A DNA stretch of 28,491 bases, from positions 1-28,491 of the forward strand of contig JANBQC010000363.1 in assembly GCA_027576995.1 (NCBI GenBank). Reading direction: 5' to 3'. The notes under the pieces are model-generated. The model searched no databases. It had not been told where the DNA came from and saw nothing but the letters and a program-made list of their open reading frames with translations. How positions within the stretch are numbered: the stretch's first letter is position 1; the number at the start of each line of letters is the position of its first letter. This document shows, one piece after another, positions 19,501-25,500 of this stretch. A program made the position numbers and the translations under genes. This DNA is from Dimargaris cristalligena (Eukaryota; Kickxellomycota; Dimargaritomycetes; Dimargaritales; Dimargaritaceae).

Positions 19501-22500
19501 GCTCACTGTAGTGGTGAATGAGCTGAGTGCCTCATCAACCTATTCAGGCGACTGTTCTACCACACCCCTTCTTCGGACCTCATTGGCAGCCACATTAGCC
19601 CAGTTGGAATTGCTCCAACATCGCATTCAAACGAAATTTGGAGTCAATATGCCTCTGGGAGACTTGGTCAAACACGCCGAACTCCGAACACTGGCACCTA
19701 TTATATTTGAGCGAGTTCGCCAAGGCCCGGCAAAGCAGTCTGGCGATTTGTATGTGAAAGAGACCAACATTACCTCTTTACCAACCTCGCTCTTACCTTG
19801 TCGGGTTCAGCCGGTTTCCGATCGGCAGCGCCAAATATATTCCCTTAGTCGATTAGGTGATTACACAAAACAATTTTACCACCAATGTGTCATCACGTTC
19901 CAAGCCCCACTCCGGCTGGAGGTTGTCCAGCAGGCCATCGAATTCCTATCATTCACATTTGAATCCCTCCGGACCCAGTTTATTCCTGTTCAAGGGGTAG
20001 TCGCTTGCTACGTTTTTTCCCGGGTTCAAGTCAGAGTCACCGAAACTAAGCTGATGACATTCCAGGAGTTGTCCACCGACGAGCTATTTTCTGAAGAGGT
20101 TAGGTTAAACCTGGACCAAGGGATCCCCAGTCAGGTGGATTTGTATAATTTCTCGACTCCTAATGAGGAGGGCGTAACATCGGCTGTATGTCTTCGGGTC
20201 CATGATATTGTTGCCGATAGTCACCTTTTCAGCAGAATGGTTAACTACTTGATAATGGGACTATACGGAGGTTCCCTAGATAATGCTGACCCATTTATGG
20301 CCAAGGTGAACTCCAGTCAAACTTTCTACAAGGAAACTGCTACTAATTACTGGAAAACACTTCTTTATGAACCTCCCACCGAGCTCACCTTGCCCCTTGG
20401 TCATACCCGACCTCTTCTTTCGAATTTCCGGTCAGCCACAGTCCACAGTGAGCTTGATCCCAAATTGGTGGAATCGTTGACTAATCTTGAATCAACAGGT
20501 TCATTCAGCCAAGGTGACATTTGGTTGGCTCTCTTCGCCTCATTCTTAAGACGATTAACGAGTCAGGATGACATTATCGTCGATTACAGCAGCTTGGAAG
20601 ACCAATATGGCAATCAAATGGTGAGAGCCAGGGGACAACCAACCGCCTATATACCAATTCGGTGTTCTGGAAACTGGCCAACACACATTCCCCAACTGGC
20701 AGAGCACATCAGTCTTCAGCGTCGCCAGTCCATGAGCCAGCCAACCCCGTCAGTTGATTTCTATTCGTCGCTCGTGAACCACCTCGGTCTTATCCGAATT
20801 TCGGGGCTAGCTCGAGCTCGGGTTTCAATTTACCCGGAATCTCATGATAAATTTGGCCATAACAACTCCCGAGTAATTTTTCCAGGCAATTCCCAATCGC
20901 TGTTTACTTATGACCTGGAACTGGTTATCCGGGAAACAGCTTCCACGTATCTCTGTGGTCTTCGCTTCAACCCAGAGATACTGGAAAGTCCGACAGCTGA
21001 GCGCTTGATATGCAACTTCCTACACTATGTCCAAGCATGCTTATACCCTGAGCGACCATGGACCAATGCTTTAATAGTCTCCCCCAACGAATCTCGCATC
21101 TTACTTCAGGAGTTTGCGCTTGGGGGCCTAACGGCCGAACAAATGGCTGTAGAGCTACCTGCCAGTGTCCCACGACTATTCAATCACGTGGTTGCTTTAT
21201 ACCCCAATCAAACTGCAACTGAAGTATGCGGCCAAGCCTTGACCTACCTTGACCTCATGGGTCGTATTCATTTAGTAGCCACCGGGCTGCGTAGAGCCCA
21301 GATTCAGCCGGAAGACAAGATTGGTCTCATCGTCACCAATCACCCCGATACGGTGGTTGGAATGCTGGCAATTTGGTTTGTAGGGGCTATATATGTTCCA
21401 ATAGATTGTAAGCTGCCAGCCAAACGCCAGAAGTATGTAATTGAGACTACTAACTGCAGTCTTGTTCTAAACACCACCAACATGCTTTCTCGGCTTCCTA
21501 ATATTCTGGCCCTATCAGACCTACTCGAGGATAGTGCGAATTCCGGTAACTGGGCTGAAATATACAACAATCACCCTGATGACTTGGCCTACATCGTCTT
21601 CACTTCGGGAACCACTGGTCGACCCAAAGGGGTGATGGTCACCCATGGCAGTCTTAATTATCTTATCAGCAATCCCGTTTTCAAAGACTTTCGAGAAGCC
21701 AAGCAACGCTTAATGATGGGATCATCTCCCGGATTCGACGCCTTTATCCTTATTTCACTTATCACACTGTGTAATGGGTCAACGTTGGTGTTCTACGATG
21801 ATAATTTGGCAGAAACATTACGCCAGGTAAATCAGGCCTGGTTAGTACCATCGGTAATCAACCGACTTAACCCTTCCGACTACCCCAATCTAAAGAAATT
21901 ATGTATCATGGCCGAGCCTCTTAGTCGCAAGTTGGTTGACAAATGGTCGGCTGTTCCCCATATCTATAATGGTTATGGGCCCACGGAGACTACCATTGCA
22001 AGCCATTTTACCCGAATTTCATCAACCGGGCCAATCACCATTGGTCGTCCGATTCCCTATTACGAGTGCTATATTCTGGATAGTCAATTGCAGCTGGTGC
22101 CCATCGGAGCCGTTGGCGAAATCTGTATTGGCGGTGTTGGTGTCTGCCGTGGTTACATTAATCGACCGGATCTCAATCCTATCAAATTTATCGATAATCA
22201 TTTCACTGGTCGAGGTAAACTCTACCGCACCGGTGACTTGGGTCGCTGGTTAACTAATGGTCATGTCGAATGTCTGGGGCGTATGGACAGCCAGGTTAAA
22301 CTCCGGGGGTTCCGTATCGAACTAGACGAAATCCGCAGCGTCTTGATGCGTCAGCCCAGAGTCCAGGACTGTATCGTCTTTGTCCATGACCAATTCTTAG
22401 TTACCTACGTTTTCCCCGAATCCGCCGCCAATAATGATGAGCTTCATATTGCCTTGGCTGACAGTTTGCCCAATTATATGATACCCAGTTATTTCATGGG

Positions 22501-25500
22501 CCTACCAACAGTGCCCCTCACTGTCAACGGCAAGTGCGATACCAAATTTCTGCAAAGTCATTTTATCAAACATTTAGCTACTCAGCGTAAGCAGGCACCG
22601 CTATCTAATCTTGCATTAGACCCGTCAAGCCAGGCAGTGGAGGCCCTAACCCAAGCGCTGATCGATGTACTAGGTCTGACCTTCGACCAGATTAATCTGC
22701 AATTATCGTTCGTTAAACTCGGTGGTGACTCAATATCGGCTATTCAACTTTCGTCGAAGTGTCGTCAGCTAGGGTTTACTCTGCCCACATCAGCCATATT
22801 AAGATCAAGAACTCTGGGTAGTCTAGTTAGCGATATGGAAGCCGCCAACTCTACTGTCGATCAGACAAATCTCCTCCGAGCGATTCAATACCACACTCCT
22901 TTCCCAATCACCTCCACTCAGCAATGGTTCTTTGACCATCCATGGGGTAACCTCAATCACTTCAACCAGTCGTTTGCCCTGGAATTGACCGGGCCATTAT
23001 CCGCCCTACAGATTGAATCCGCCCTTCTTCGTCTAATCAACTATCACGCCATATTGCGCTGCCAGTTCACCAAGGATGGGCCTAATTCACCCAATCAGTG
23101 GGCCCAATGTATATTGCCGCCATTTGCCGGTCTACCCATTCCTGTGGTGGAAGTTATCGCCTCTCTGTCCGACTGCCCTAGCCAATTTACATCATTACAG
23201 TCCTCACTTGACATTTCCAAGGGCCACCACCTGGCTGCGGGCCTCATTACCCTCTCGGAGCGTAATATCAACTCATCCACTGATTTGGCCTCTCACTCGA
23301 CGGCTCCATCCCAAACAGCTCCTCGACAGTTACTATTCTTAACGATCCATCATTTGGTAGTCGATTCGGTATCCTGGTCCATTCTATTGGAGGATTTGAC
23401 ACGGCTTCTGGACGGCCATTCACCAGTACCGCAGCATCTCTCGTTTGCTACCTGGGCAACGGAGTTGGCGGAATGGGCTAAACAGGTTGACCCGGTGCTA
23501 GGACATCAATTGCCCCCGATGCCATCATCGTCGTCTTTACCCCTTATTAGTCCCGATAACTTGGTATTCAATACCTGGGGAAATCTGCGGCGTTTGTCGA
23601 TCACGTTGGATAGAAACCACTCGGATGTCTTGATGGCAGTTGATGCCTTTCTTATCCAGCCTCTGGAGCTGATGCTAGCCGGCCTATTCCGGGCCCTGTA
23701 CTCTTTGACGCAGGCCTCGACCATCACCGTTGTCAATAAATCCCATGGCCGCCATTCGTGGGATAGTAGCCTTGACCCGAGTCGCACGATCGGCTGGTTT
23801 ACCGCCCTAGTACCCTGCCTGGCCCGAGCCAGCCCTGATACAACAACAGTGGATTTCATTAAACTGGCCAAGCAGGCCCTCCGTTCATCGCATGGTACTG
23901 AAGGGCTACATCATGGTCTCCAGAAAATGGTGAACTGCCCTGGACTTACAACTTCCGCCGGCCGACCCTATGCACCCATTGATGTTGTGTTAAATTACCT
24001 GGAGCATACGGTAGACCATGCCACACTGGCCCAGCAGGGCCGTGGCCCTTGGTCGGTTTGCCCCGAACTGATATCAAACCTAGCAGTCTGCGACTCCGAT
24101 GAACTCTGCACGCAATTATTGGAAATCATTGGCTTACCAACACCGAATGGTTTAGTATTCACGGCCAATTATTGTCCACAGGTCATAGCGACGGGTGTTA
24201 TTGAGTCTCTTTTGGCTAACTTCCATGACTCCCTTATAAGTATGATAGAGCTCTTTGACAAAACCCCCGGCCCTAGTTTGTGGACCCCGGCCGATTTCCC
24301 TGACTTAAACGCCACTCTACCCGAACTAGCGAAGCTCGAATCCGAACTGTCATCAGTGGGACTTTCCCCTCTCGACGTCGAAGACCTTTATCCTATGTTG
24401 CCGATGCAACAGGGCATGTGGACGGCCACCGCCAAGGATCCTTCCGGATACATGATTCAATTGGCCTTCACCGTAACGGGTGTTTCAGATTTAGACCAAC
24501 TTGAAACTGCGACCAGAGCTCTGGTTGCTGACCACGCCATTTTGCGCACAACGTTTTTGACTACGTGGAGTAGCCCGCACTGTGATGGTGTCCAGATTAT
24601 CACCCGGGCACCACGTTTCGATTGGCATGTCCTCCAACAATGGTCTGATGTGGGCGCCGACAGTGAAGACGCCTTTCTAGTGGCCAATCAGATACGAGGA
24701 TTTACACTTGATGAACCGCTTCTTCGTGTGTATGTCAAGCAGTTGTCATCCAACTCGTTCCGCTACCTACTGACCATTCACCACGCCTTGATAGACGGAT
24801 GGTCAATGGGCCTTATTATTAAACAACTAAGGGTTCACCTGCAAAACGGAAATCCTTCCCAAGCCGCCGCTACTCCATTACTCCGCAATTACGTTAGTTA
24901 TTGCTTGCAATCGTACACCCCCGAAGCCGAATCATTCTGGCGCAATTACCTCCAGGGAGTCGAGCAGCCCACTGAGTTGGAACTTCCCCAACCCGTGGAT
25001 AAGCCTGAATTGCGGCATATGTCAGTGATTCACTTCACCTTGTTCTCTGACTATGGCCGAGTTCTGCGAATTGCCAAGCACTTGGGATGCACTCCCTATA
25101 CTCTCGTTAAGGCCGCTTGGGCCATCCTGCTGAGTCGCTACACCGGCCAAACCGATGTTATATTTGGTAACACTGCGACTGGTCGAGCACTTCCCTTGGC
25201 CGGCATCGATTCTCTTGTGGGATGCCTTATTAACACTGTACCCTTCCGAGTCCGATTTGATTCAAATATGCTCGTGTCAGAGCTGATCTCGTCCATCAAC
25301 ACCACCTCTCAACAGATGGTTTTGTTTGAGCACCACCATGTAGCGAAAATAAATGAATGGGTAGATGGCGAGGTCCGTCCCAGCGATATGTTCAATACGC
25401 TTGTGGTTTATGAGAACTACCCTGATATTGGACTAGGAGATTTAAATCACACAGTGACATTTACAGATACCAAGTCAGCCGGATCCACCGATTATCCCTT

